Below are positions 1 to 5,049 of a stretch of DNA of 8,047 nt, piece after piece. The translations under genes were made by a program, and so were the position numbers. The stretch is taken from assembly GCA_019422905.1 (NCBI GenBank), contig JAHZCM010000089.1:1-8047 (forward strand), written 5' to 3'. Position 1 is the stretch's first letter. Every line of letters starts with the position of its first letter. The notes under the pieces are model-generated. The model was not told the origin of the DNA, did no database searches, and saw only the letters and a list, made by a program, of their open reading frames with translations. The stretch comes from Oscillospiraceae bacterium. Lineage in GTDB: Bacteria > Bacillota > Clostridia > Oscillospirales > Acutalibacteraceae.

Positions 1-54
1 CATAGGAATTTCACCTCTGCCGGGTTCTCCGCCAGCTCCGTAGAGAAGTATCAT
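1..54 (-). CDS. 5' end of a leftward gene, partial, unidentified
   Basis: Only the start of this gene lies in the window, so its product cannot be named. On the minus strand an ATG occupies 3..1 and is preceded, with 8 bases between, by AGAGGTG (18..12), a good ribosome site. The frame of that ATG is open upstream to a TAG at 162..160 and contains another ATG at 54..52, giving a possible start with the residues MILLYGAGGEPGRGEIPM up to the edge. The spacing of AGAGGTG favours the ATG at 3, in which case 4-54 is untranslated leader; AGAAGG before the ATG at 54 is only 3 bases away and therefore poor. The Gly/Pro-rich predicted residues do not match a domain I recognise. Translation from either ATG is inference. 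Confidence 0.35.
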   Translation of the reverse strand, partial: MILLYGAGGEPGRGEIPM

Positions 55-332
55 TATCCTTCTGACTGTCAACGCCGTCCCAGTGGCAATCCGGGTTTCA
101 GATCGGGGGTTCTCGCTCGTCCTCCGGTAAGGAGAAGTCACGGCGTACCCATCTTCGGGCTAATCATCAGAAGTAATGTCCCAAGTGCCTGTATATTCAA
201 TTTTCAAGGTTCACGAAGCGGCTCCCGTTTGCGGTCGGGAAAGAACCCCTTCACTTACTCTGAATAAGGAAGCGATTTTTGAGGGTGTTTTTCAAAAAAA
301 GTTGAAAAATTTTTTCGCGCCCCTTGGAAAGC

Positions 333-369
333 AAAAAAGCCGCCCTTCCGAGAACGGAAAAGCGGCTTT
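333..369 (-). terminator. Intrinsic terminator, leftward
   Basis: AAAGCCGC (336-343) pairs with GCGGCTTT (362-369), and inside it TTCCG (346-350) pairs with CGGAA (355-359) around an AGAA loop. On the minus strand the stem runs into six T (338-333), the classic rho-independent form. On the plus strand the stem is followed by GCGTTTGAA, a poor U tract. It would stop leftward transcription before the long leader, or act as an attenuator for the gene at the window edge. Confidence 0.65.
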
Positions 370-381
370 GCGTTTGAATGA

Positions 382-410
382 TTTACTTGTTCATATCTAT
401 ATAGTATACT
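382..410 (+). promoter_or_regulatory. Candidate sigma-A promoter, rightward
   Basis: TTTACT (382-387) and TATACT (405-410) are separated by 17 bases and match sigma-A -35 and -10 boxes at 4 and 5 of 6 positions. The site lies about 33 bases before the ATG of a small ORF with a good ribosome site and could also serve the phosphoesterase gene downstream. Confidence 0.45.
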
Positions 411-442
411 GTGGTCAGGCTTATGGAAGGAGGGCAAGAGCT

Positions 443-553
443 ATGACGAACGGCAGCAACAGAAGCAAAGAGATAATAAGCAGGCTCGCTCTGTCCTCCC
501 GGACTTTTGCCTTCATAACGAATTACGGTCAGTTCAGACGAAAACGGGGATAG
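443..553 (+). CDS. Possible small basic protein or leader peptide (36 aa)
   Basis: A 36-residue ORF starts at an ATG preceded by GGAAGGAGG (425-433), a strong ribosome site, and by a plausible promoter at 382-410. The peptide is basic, with Arg/Lys-rich ends (SNRSK near the start, QFRRKRG at the end), and has no signal peptide or membrane segment. I do not recognise a family. It lies 79 bases upstream of the phosphoesterase on the same strand, so it may be the first gene of that transcript or a leader peptide. An in-frame extension upstream to 176 exists but crosses the terminator-like hairpin and lacks a ribosome site, so I chose the ATG at 443. The call rests on the start signals alone. Confidence 0.4.
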   Translation: MTNGSNRSKEIISRLALSSRTFAFITNYGQFRRKRG

Positions 554-632
554 TACAGGGCTATCCTGATTTCTCGCAGGGCTGTTCGGTGAGCAGTTCT
601 GCTTTTACTTTATATATGGGAGATGATACACG

Positions 633-1187
633 ATGATTTATTTTACGGCAGACACGCATTTCGGTCACTACAATGTCATCCGGTTCTGCGACCGTCCCTT
701 TGCCTCCGCCGAGGAAATGGACGAGGCGATGATTCAAAACTGGAACGAGAGAGTGACCGGAAACGATACGGTATATATTCTTGGGGATATGTTTTTCCGC
801 AGCACCAATGCGGAGGAAATCCTGAAGCGGTTGAAGGGCAAGAAGCGGCTGATCGTCGGCAACCACGACGGCTCGTGGATGACGAAGTTTGACTACGCAA
901 GGTACTTTGCCGGCGTGGATAAGTTTTTGGAAACCTCGGACGGAAAGCGCCCTTTAACGCTATGCCATTACCCGATGCTTTCGTGGAAGCACGCGAAGCG
1001 GTCATATATGATCCACGGGCATATTCATAATGATACGAGGGCGGACTTCTGGCCGCTGATTGCCGCACGTGAGAATGTTTTGAATGCCGGTGTGGATATA
1101 AACAGCTTTAAGCCTGTAACTTTTGATGAGCTGCTGGAAAACAACCGCCGTTTCAAGGAAAACTCTTTGACGGAAAGCTCCACCTGA
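633..1187 (+). CDS. Small metallophosphoesterase family protein
   Basis: This 184-residue protein is a calcineurin-like metallophosphoesterase, a cytosolic two-metal hydrolase. All the family metal motifs are visible in order: ADTHFGH (residues 6-12; Asp7, His9), GD (51-52), GNHD (76-79), a His in CHYP (112) and HGHIH (128-132). The length fits the short stand-alone forms found on phage and mobile elements of Firmicutes. Substrate cannot be deduced; relatives act on phosphodiesters, nucleotides or phosphoproteins. The ATG at 633 follows GGGAGA (618-623) by 9 bases, and motif I starts almost at residue 1, so no longer N-terminus is needed. It is the only sizeable rightward gene of the window, between leftward-facing terminators at 333-369 and 1196-1228. 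The neighbouring small genes suggest accessory DNA. Family assignment is firm, biological role unknown. Confidence 0.92.
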   Translation: MIYFTADTHFGHYNVIRFCDRPFASAEEMDEAMIQNWNERVTGNDTVYILGDMFFRSTNAEEILKRLKGKKRLIVGNHDGSWMTKFDYARYFAGVDKFLETSDGKRPLTLCHYPMLSWKHAKRSYMIHGHIHNDTRADFWPLIAARENVLNAGVDINSFKPVTFDELLENNRRFKENSLTESST

Positions 1188-1195
1188 AATGAAAA

Positions 1196-1228
1196 GAGCC
1201 GCTTACTCCGATTGGGAATAAGCGGCTC
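1196..1228 (-). terminator. Hairpin terminator between convergent genes
   Basis: GAGCCGCTTA (1196-1205) and TAAGCGGCTC (1219-1228) form a perfect 10-bp stem with a 13-base loop. On the minus strand it is followed by TTTTCATTTC (from 1195 down), so it best terminates the leftward 59-residue gene that ends at 1238. It lies 9 bases after the phosphoesterase stop and may also serve that gene, although the plus-strand tail (GAACTCTATT) is weak. Confidence 0.7.
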
Positions 1229-1237
1229 GAACTCTAT

Positions 1238-1417
1238 TCAGATGTATACGACCTTCAGCTTTTTTCGCTTTGCGCCGGTCAGCTTCACCAGCAAATCGTC
1301 AACGGCGTCCGTGTATTTGCCTTGACGGATAAGCGCGTTTTTCAGGTCTATGAGGGATTTGATAACCTCCGACCGTTCCTGCTCAGTCAGATAGATGTGA
1401 TACTTCTGTTCTTTCAT
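1238..1417 (-). CDS. Small conserved-looking accessory protein (59 aa)
   Basis: A 59-residue cytosolic protein of unknown function. The first ten residues (MKEQKYHIYL) look like a beta strand and are followed by a charged amphipathic helix (TEQERSEVIKSLIDLKNALI) and a second helix (YTDAVDDLLVKLTGA), ending in the basic tail KRKKLKVVYI. Strand-helix-helix with a basic tail is reminiscent of ribbon-helix-helix-like small DNA-binding proteins, but this is inference. The start is firm: ATG at 1417 follows AGGAGGTG (1432-1425), a consensus Shine-Dalgarno, by 7 bases. The frame stays open to an ATG at 1597, but that would put a promoter, the ribosome site and an 18-bp hairpin inside the gene, so I reject the 119-residue version. 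From memory, similar short proteins are frequent on integrative elements of gut Firmicutes. Confidence 0.75.
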   Translation of the reverse strand: MKEQKYHIYLTEQERSEVIKSLIDLKNALIRQGKYTDAVDDLLVKLTGAKRKKLKVVYI

Positions 1418-1441
1418 TGTCCGGCACCTCCTGACGCTTCC

Positions 1442-1471
1442 ATTATACTCCGGCAGTTGCAAAAAACGCAA
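1442..1471 (-). promoter_or_regulatory. Candidate promoter of the 59-aa gene
   Basis: On the minus strand TTGCGT (1471-1466) and TATAAT (1447-1442) are 18 bases apart; the -10 is a perfect consensus 24 bases before the start codon. A second perfect TATAAT lies at 1484-1479, directly after the large hairpin at 1497-1537, but has no recognisable -35. The -10 at 1442 is the better supported of the two. Confidence 0.5.
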
Positions 1472-1496
1472 AGATGCGATTATACTATATATTGAT

Positions 1497-1537
1497 AGCA
1501 ACAAGGCTCCAACCTTGCCGGTTGAAGCCCTGTTGCT
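1497..1537 (-). other. 41-base hairpin, fully paired only as leftward RNA
   Basis: AGCAACA/TGTTGCT, GGCT/AGCC and CAACC/GGTTG form nested arms around a five-base loop at 1515-1519. On the plus strand the two remaining opposed pairs (1504:1530 and 1509:1525) are A/C mismatches; on the minus strand both become G-U wobbles, giving an uninterrupted 18-bp RNA stem. That asymmetry suggests selection as leftward RNA. It is not followed by a T run, so it is not an ordinary terminator. It lies between the PII-like gene and the tandem -10 boxes of the 59-residue gene. It could be an mRNA processing or stability element, an attenuator arm, or the end of a mobile element. Confidence 0.6.
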
Positions 1538-1546
1538 GCCTTTGCG

Positions 1547-1598
1547 AATGCCACTTTTCTGTTCGTTTGAAATTATCGCCTTAGTGGGCTGTGGCATT
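1547..1598. repeat. Inverted repeat spanning the PII-like stop codon
   Basis: AATGCCAC (1547-1554) and GTGGCATT (1591-1598) are perfect 8-base inverted copies 36 bases apart; the right copy includes part of the stop codon of the PII-like gene. CCACT (1551-1555) can alternatively pair with AGTGG (1583-1587). There is no T run on either side, so it is a weak terminator candidate. It may instead mark a junction between the chromosomal operon and the accessory DNA to the left. Confidence 0.35.
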
Positions 1599-2292
1599 AG
1601 TCCCCGCTGTTTTTTAAATCCGAGAGGCGCAGGCCCGCCGTGCTGGTGACGGGCAGGGAAAAGACAATAGCCTTTGCCCGGCTCTCCAGCCCCGCGTCCT
1701 CCATAATGGCGGACATCACGGCGCTTTTGTCTTCATGCCGGACGACGATGAGAGCCAGCTCCTTTTCGGTTGCCAGTGAGACGCCGAGGAACTTCTCCGC
1801 GCCCTCCATACCGGTGCCCTTGGCGTGGATCACGGTGCCGCCCGCAGCCTTGCCGCGGCGCGCCGCATCCATAATCGTTTCGATATATCCCTGATTGGCG
1901 ACGACAACCAGCAGTTCGTGCTTCGTATCTTTCAAAACGGTTTCCTCTCCTTTCGTAAAACGCTGCCCATTTGTGAGAAACTGTAGCTGCCGTTTGCCGC
2001 CGATACTGCTCATCGGGATAACAAACGCGATACCGGTGCCCGGAATATCGATCTGCATGATCGATTCCAGCCCTTTTTTGACGGCTGTCCACACGGTATC
2101 CGTAACGACGGCAAACAGAACCGCTTTCTGCGTTGCCTCCAGACTGAAATAGTTCAGAATGTCAGAGGCGGCTGTGCCGCGGCCGAGGGTGCTGAAAACG
2201 ACCGAAACGCCGTAATTCTGGTAAAAAGAGAGAAATTTGCGGCTTTGGTTGCGGTCGACAATGGTGATCATCCAATATAAGGTGTTGTTCAT
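1597..2292 (-). CDS. PII-like (GlnB-fold) protein with two tandem halves
   Basis: A 231-residue cytosolic protein resembling the P-II family regulators that accompany DUF1538 membrane proteins. It is about twice the length of a GlnB domain, and two halves can be matched by eye: residues ~1-105 end in GIAFVIPMSSIGG and ~120-228 end in AIVFSLPVTSTAG, each preceded by an alternating strand/helix pattern (VLFAVVTDTVWTAVKKGLE; LALIVVRHEDKSAVMSAIM). The second half contains RRGKAAGGTVIHAKGTG, which resembles the nucleotide-binding region of PII proteins. The canonical T-loop tyrosine context of GlnB is not seen. ATG at 2292 follows AGAAAGGA by about 10 bases. It sits 27 bases downstream of the DUF1538 gene in one operon, so it probably senses a nucleotide or metabolite and controls that membrane protein. 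Family call is moderately firm; the ligand is unknown. Confidence 0.8.
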   Translation of the reverse strand: MNNTLYWMITIVDRNQSRKFLSFYQNYGVSVVFSTLGRGTAASDILNYFSLEATQKAVLFAVVTDTVWTAVKKGLESIMQIDIPGTGIAFVIPMSSIGGKRQLQFLTNGQRFTKGEETVLKDTKHELLVVVANQGYIETIMDAARRGKAAGGTVIHAKGTGMEGAEKFLGVSLATEKELALIVVRHEDKSAVMSAIMEDAGLESRAKAIVFSLPVTSTAGLRLSDLKNSGD

Positions 2293-2319
2293 AGGCGTAG
2301 AATCCTTTCTGCCGCAGGC

Positions 2320-3861
2320 TTAAAGCTCGATGATGGCGTCGTCGGCCAGATCTCCGAAGGGGACGGCGTCCACGGCGGCAGGCTTCTGATTTTTGTGTTC
2401 CATCACTTTTGTGGCAAGGCCCATCACTTGGATTGTGACCAGTGGCGTCATCGCCACCATCGCCACCACGCCGAAAGCGTCGGTTACGATATTGCCGCCG
2501 AGCGCCGTGCACGCGCCCTGCGCCAGCGGGAGCAGAAAAGCCGCCGTCATCGGGCCGGAGGCCACGCCGCCGGAATCGAAGGCGATGGCAGTATAGATTT
2601 TCGGCACGAAGAACGAAATGCCGAGTGCCAGCACGTAGCCGGGGATCAGAAACCACAGGATCGAAATACCGGTCAGAACGCGGATCATCGCGAGGCCCAA
2701 AGAAATCGAAACGCCGATGGAAAGGCCGATGCCCATGGCCTTTGCGGAAATCGCGCCGTCCGTGATTTCCTCGACCTGCCGGTTGAGGACGTATACGGCC
2801 GGCTCCGCCTTGACGATGAAATAACCGATCACCATGGCGATGGGCACAAGGATAACGGGGTAATCGAATTCCGCGATCTGGCGGCCGAGATAATTGCCTG
2901 CGGGCATGAAGCCGACGTTTACGCCGGTCAGGAACAGAACGAGGCCGATATATGTATACACAAGGCCGATGCCGATGCGCAGCAGTTGGCGGCGGTCAAG
3001 CCGCAGCACGATGACCTGCGCGGCAAGGAAAAACAGGAGAATCGGCAGCAGGGAGACGGCGATCTCCCGGATGTAGGTGGGCAAGCCCTGCCCGAAGAGC
3101 TGCCAAAGTTCCACGGAATCGCCGATTTCCGGAATGACGGGCGGGACATAGGTGCTTTCTTCCGAATTGTAGATCATGCCGAGGATCATCACGGCGAGGA
3201 TAGGGCCGACGGAAGCGAGCGCGACGAGGCCAAAGCTGTCGTCCGCCGCATGGCGGTCGCTTCGGATTGCCGCAATGCCGACGCCGAGCGACATGATAAA
3301 CGGCACGGTCATCGGGCCGGTGGTCACGCCGCCGGAGTCAAAGGCCACGGCGAGGAATTCCGGCGGCACAAAGAAAGCCAGAACAAACACGACGCCGTAG
3401 CAAATGAGCAGAAGCGGCGGCAGCGCAATGGAAAACAGCATGCGCAGCAGCGCCACGACGAGGAACACGCCTACGCCGCATGCCACCGAAAGGATCAGAA
3501 TGATATTCGGTACGGAGGGGACCTGCTCGGCCAGCACCTGCAGATCCGGCTCCGAAATCGTGATGATAAAGCCGAGAAGGAAAGACAGCACCACGACCAC
3601 GCCGAGCTTCTTTGTTTTGGTCATCGCGGTGCCGACGCGTTCGCCCATTGGCGTCATGGCGGTTTCCGCACCCGAAGTGAAAAACATCATGCCGACCATA
3701 ATCAGCACGGCGCCCATCAGGAAGCAGAGTAAAATGCTGGGGGAGATCGGTGCAATGGTGAAGGAGAGCAGCAGTACGATGGCGATAATGGGCAGCACAG
3801 CCCGAACAGCCTCCATCCATTTTTCCGACAGGTTTTTCCTCAAATTCAATATTCGCCTCAC
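2320..3861 (-). CDS. DUF1538 membrane protein, internally duplicated; putative transporter
   Basis: A 513-residue multi-pass inner-membrane protein with two DUF1538 repeats. The signature FDSGGVTTGPMT (residues 174-185) returns as FDSGGVASGPMT (428-439), and SEPDLQVLAEQV (103-114) as AEPAVYVLNRQV (352-363), an offset of about 250 residues. Each half has about six hydrophobic segments; a hydrophilic linker near 241-265 separates them. Conserved Glu, Asp and Ser-Gly-Gly within the membrane, present in both halves, look like substrate-site motifs of an inverted- or parallel-repeat transporter, but no substrate is established. The leftmost possible start is GTG at 3861, with GGAAGG only 2 bases away; a TTG at 3849 (codon 5), 6 bases after GTGAGG, is a better-spaced alternative. 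It is first in the operon with the PII-like gene. Family firm, function inferred. Confidence 0.9.
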   Translation of the reverse strand: MRRILNLRKNLSEKWMEAVRAVLPIIAIVLLLSFTIAPISPSILLCFLMGAVLIMVGMMFFTSGAETAMTPMGERVGTAMTKTKKLGVVVVLSFLLGFIITISEPDLQVLAEQVPSVPNIILILSVACGVGVFLVVALLRMLFSIALPPLLLICYGVVFVLAFFVPPEFLAVAFDSGGVTTGPMTVPFIMSLGVGIAAIRSDRHAADDSFGLVALASVGPILAVMILGMIYNSEESTYVPPVIPEIGDSVELWQLFGQGLPTYIREIAVSLLPILLFFLAAQVIVLRLDRRQLLRIGIGLVYTYIGLVLFLTGVNVGFMPAGNYLGRQIAEFDYPVILVPIAMVIGYFIVKAEPAVYVLNRQVEEITDGAISAKAMGIGLSIGVSISLGLAMIRVLTGISILWFLIPGYVLALGISFFVPKIYTAIAFDSGGVASGPMTAAFLLPLAQGACTALGGNIVTDAFGVVAMVAMTPLVTIQVMGLATKVMEHKNQKPAAVDAVPFGDLADDAIIEL

Positions 3862-3898
3862 ATCCTTCCAAATGCGTTTTGCATAAAAATAATATCCT

Positions 3899-3928
3899 AT
3901 TCTATATTATAGCATATTGCCAAGGCAA
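3899..3928 (-). promoter_or_regulatory. Candidate promoter region of the DUF1538 operon
   Basis: The AT-rich gap upstream of the DUF1538 gene contains, on the minus strand, TTGCCT (3928-3923) and TAGAAT (3904-3899) with 18 bases between. A perfect TATAAT at 3911-3906 overlaps this element but has no clear -35 at 16-18 bases. Either could be the -10; the choice cannot be made by eye. Confidence 0.35.
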
Positions 3929-3975
3929 ATTTCCAGCCATTCACAAAATTTTGAATATTTGTTTTCAAATTATGC

Positions 3976-4034
3976 AAAAACAGATTCCTCCGGATGGCTT
4001 CTGCGAAAAAGCTGCCACGGAGGAATCTGTTTTT
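3976..4034 (-). terminator. Bidirectional intrinsic terminator with 17-bp perfect stem
   Basis: The arms 3976-3992 and 4018-4034 are perfect 17-base inverted copies (AAAAACAGATTCCTCCG and its complement) around a 25-base loop, within which TGGC (3995-3998) can pair with GCCA (4014-4017). The outer five pairs are A/T, so a U run follows the GC part of the stem in either direction. It lies 17 bases after the stop of the DUF3021 gene and is that operon's terminator; it also isolates the DUF1538 operon from upstream transcription. Confidence 0.9.
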
Positions 4035-4051
4035 GATTTCCACACAGGGTA

Positions 4052-4498
4052 TTATTTCAGCTTGCCGTTCATTTTCCGCACAACACACCTGCCGATAAAA
4101 TACTGGATCGCCCAGATTGCGGCAAAAATAGCCGCGAAAACGCCAAAGTAGCACAAAAAGCCTGCAAGGCTGTGCTCCATCCAATAGGTGAAGTAGGCGA
4201 TTGGCATCATCGAAACGGAAAGAACCGAGAAGTAGATGCCGGTCTGCTTTACGAGACTCCAGCGCTCCACCTTCCAGATCAATGAGCTTACGGCACAGGA
4301 TGCGCCCAGCAGCCCGCATAAAACTGCCTGCAGAAGGACCGCAAGAATTTCGCTGCCTACGGCCTCGGCGAGTGCCGGCACACAGGGGGAATAGTAGCCC
4401 TGTCCCTCTAAGAGCGAGATCAGAATTGTGATTAAATATCCGATTGCAATGCCGATGGGAAACCCCAAAATGCCGCGCAGAATAGCTTTCTTTTTCAT
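4052..4498 (-). CDS. DUF3021 family four-helix membrane protein
   Basis: A 148-residue integral membrane protein with four hydrophobic segments at about residues 8-30, 47-73, 86-106 and 110-136, short Lys-rich ends and no signal cleavage site. Size, topology and its position directly after a LytTR-only regulator match the DUF3021 family of Firmicutes. In such pairs the membrane protein is thought to hold or modulate the LytTR protein in response to an envelope or quorum cue; that role is inferred here from context. ATG at 4498 follows AGGAG by 8 bases, and the gene begins 12 bases after the regulator's stop, so the two are co-transcribed. The 17-bp-stem terminator follows directly. No catalytic motif is visible. 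Confidence 0.8.
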   Translation of the reverse strand: MKKKAILRGILGFPIGIAIGYLITILISLLEGQGYYSPCVPALAEAVGSEILAVLLQAVLCGLLGASCAVSSLIWKVERWSLVKQTGIYFSVLSVSMMPIAYFTYWMEHSLAGFLCYFGVFAAIFAAIWAIQYFIGRCVVRKMNGKLK

Positions 4499-4510
4499 TT
4501 GCTCATCTCC

Positions 4511-4951
4511 TCATAGGCCTAACAGCCGCTTGATTCCGGCAACATGCCGTCTGGAAACATAAGTAACCGTACCGTTGGACATTTTCACGCAGATTGTGCC
4601 GGTAAGCCGAAGGTCAAAATGCCTGACCTTCTTCAGATTGATGATCTCAGAGTTTGAAATACGGACAAACGTGGATTTATCCAACCGCTCCTCAAGCTCA
4701 TAGAGCCGGAGGCGTACGGTGTATTCCCCGTTTTCCGTGACCGCGAAAACCTTGCCGGCGCTCGCATAGACGCGAATTATATCGGCCTCCTCAAGCACTT
4801 CCAGCCTGCCGTCCCGTATGCCGACGATCATTTGCGGGGAAGATTCGGAGAGCCTTTTTAAAATAGTTTGGACGTCCTCTGTCATGGAATCGGTCATGAT
4901 AATGATTTTCGGCTCCGTGCACGAGCTGTCTATTTTAATTTCAATCTGCAT
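4511..4951 (-). CDS. LytTR-family DNA-binding transcriptional regulator
   Basis: A 146-residue cytosolic regulator without a receiver domain. The N-terminal ~50 residues are a variable alpha/beta region; residues ~53-146 are a LytTR domain, shown by EADIIRVYASAGKVFAV, then FVRISNSEIINLKKVRHFDL (95-114) and MSNGTVTYVSRRHVAGIKRLL (124-144), the typical end of the fold. These stand-alone LytTR proteins usually bind direct repeats upstream of their own operon and pair with a DUF3021 protein, as here. ATG at 4951 follows GGAGG by 7 bases (tight, strong site). Transcription likely starts from the promoter at 4977-5005. I see no convincing pair of LytTR target repeats, although GGTTTG and GGTTGA occur upstream of the -35. 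Assignment is strong; the target genes beyond its own operon are unknown. Confidence 0.92.
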   Translation of the reverse strand: MQIEIKIDSSCTEPKIIIMTDSMTEDVQTILKRLSESSPQMIVGIRDGRLEVLEEADIIRVYASAGKVFAVTENGEYTVRLRLYELEERLDKSTFVRISNSEIINLKKVRHFDLRLTGTICVKMSNGTVTYVSRRHVAGIKRLLGL

Positions 4952-4976
4952 GATACCACCTCCTGCTTACGGGGTT

Positions 4977-5005
4977 ATTATAAAAAAATCGCAAACCGAT
5001 TTCAA
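4977..5005 (-). promoter_or_regulatory. Strong candidate promoter of the LytTR-DUF3021 operon
   Basis: On the minus strand TTGAAA (5005-5000) and TATAAT (4982-4977) are 17 bases apart, 5/6 and 6/6 matches to sigma-A boxes. The -10 ends 25 bases before the start codon. The -35 lies in the loop of the pfl terminator hairpin, and the spacer is made of that hairpin's second arm plus its T run. Confidence 0.7.
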
Positions 5006-5017
5006 CTGGTTTGCGAT
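4982..5017 (-). terminator. Intrinsic terminator of the pfl operon
   Basis: ATCGCAAACC (4988-4997) and GGTTTGCGAT (5008-5017) form a 10-bp stem with a 10-base loop. On the minus strand the stem runs into seven T (4988-4982). It starts 33 bases after the pflA stop. Confidence 0.85.
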
Positions 5018-5049
5018 AGACGGTTGATTTTGATGCACGGACGGCGCAC

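Larger units (their letters stand above)
55..442 (-). other. Long non-coding leader / intergenic region
   Basis: About 390 bases with no convincing gene. Read leftward this is the leader of the gene at the window edge. It holds a terminator-like hairpin (333-369), an A/T-rich stretch with long A and T runs (285-316), a small hairpin (TCCCG 223-227 with CGGGA 236-240) and a segment CCTTGAAAATTGAATA (minus strand, around 193-208). A rightward open frame (176-553) crosses all of this but has no ribosome site near its start and its composition is not protein-like, so I do not call it. The right end carries the rightward promoter described separately. The long structured leader may be regulatory or simply mobile-element spacer. 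Confidence 0.4.

Noticed and set aside
176..442. Extended rightward frame from 176 into the 36-residue ORF
   Set aside because: It crosses the terminator hairpin and promoter region, lacks a ribosome site at 176 and has no protein-like pattern.
1461..1478. Small palindrome CGCA-AAGA-TGCG near the 59-residue gene promoter
   Set aside because: Only a 4-bp stem; expected by chance and not called as an operator.
1418..1597. 119-residue version of the 59-residue gene starting at 1597
   Set aside because: It would translate through an 18-bp hairpin, a perfect -10 box and a consensus Shine-Dalgarno; the ATG at 1417 is far better supported.
2395..3732. Rightward 445-residue open frame opposite the DUF1538 gene
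   Set aside because: His/Asp/Arg-rich composition typical of the antisense of a membrane-protein gene; no domain and no ribosome site.
3897..4319. Leftward 140-residue frame overlapping the DUF3021 gene and its terminator
   Set aside because: It overlaps a clear membrane protein in another frame and runs through the 17-bp terminator stem.
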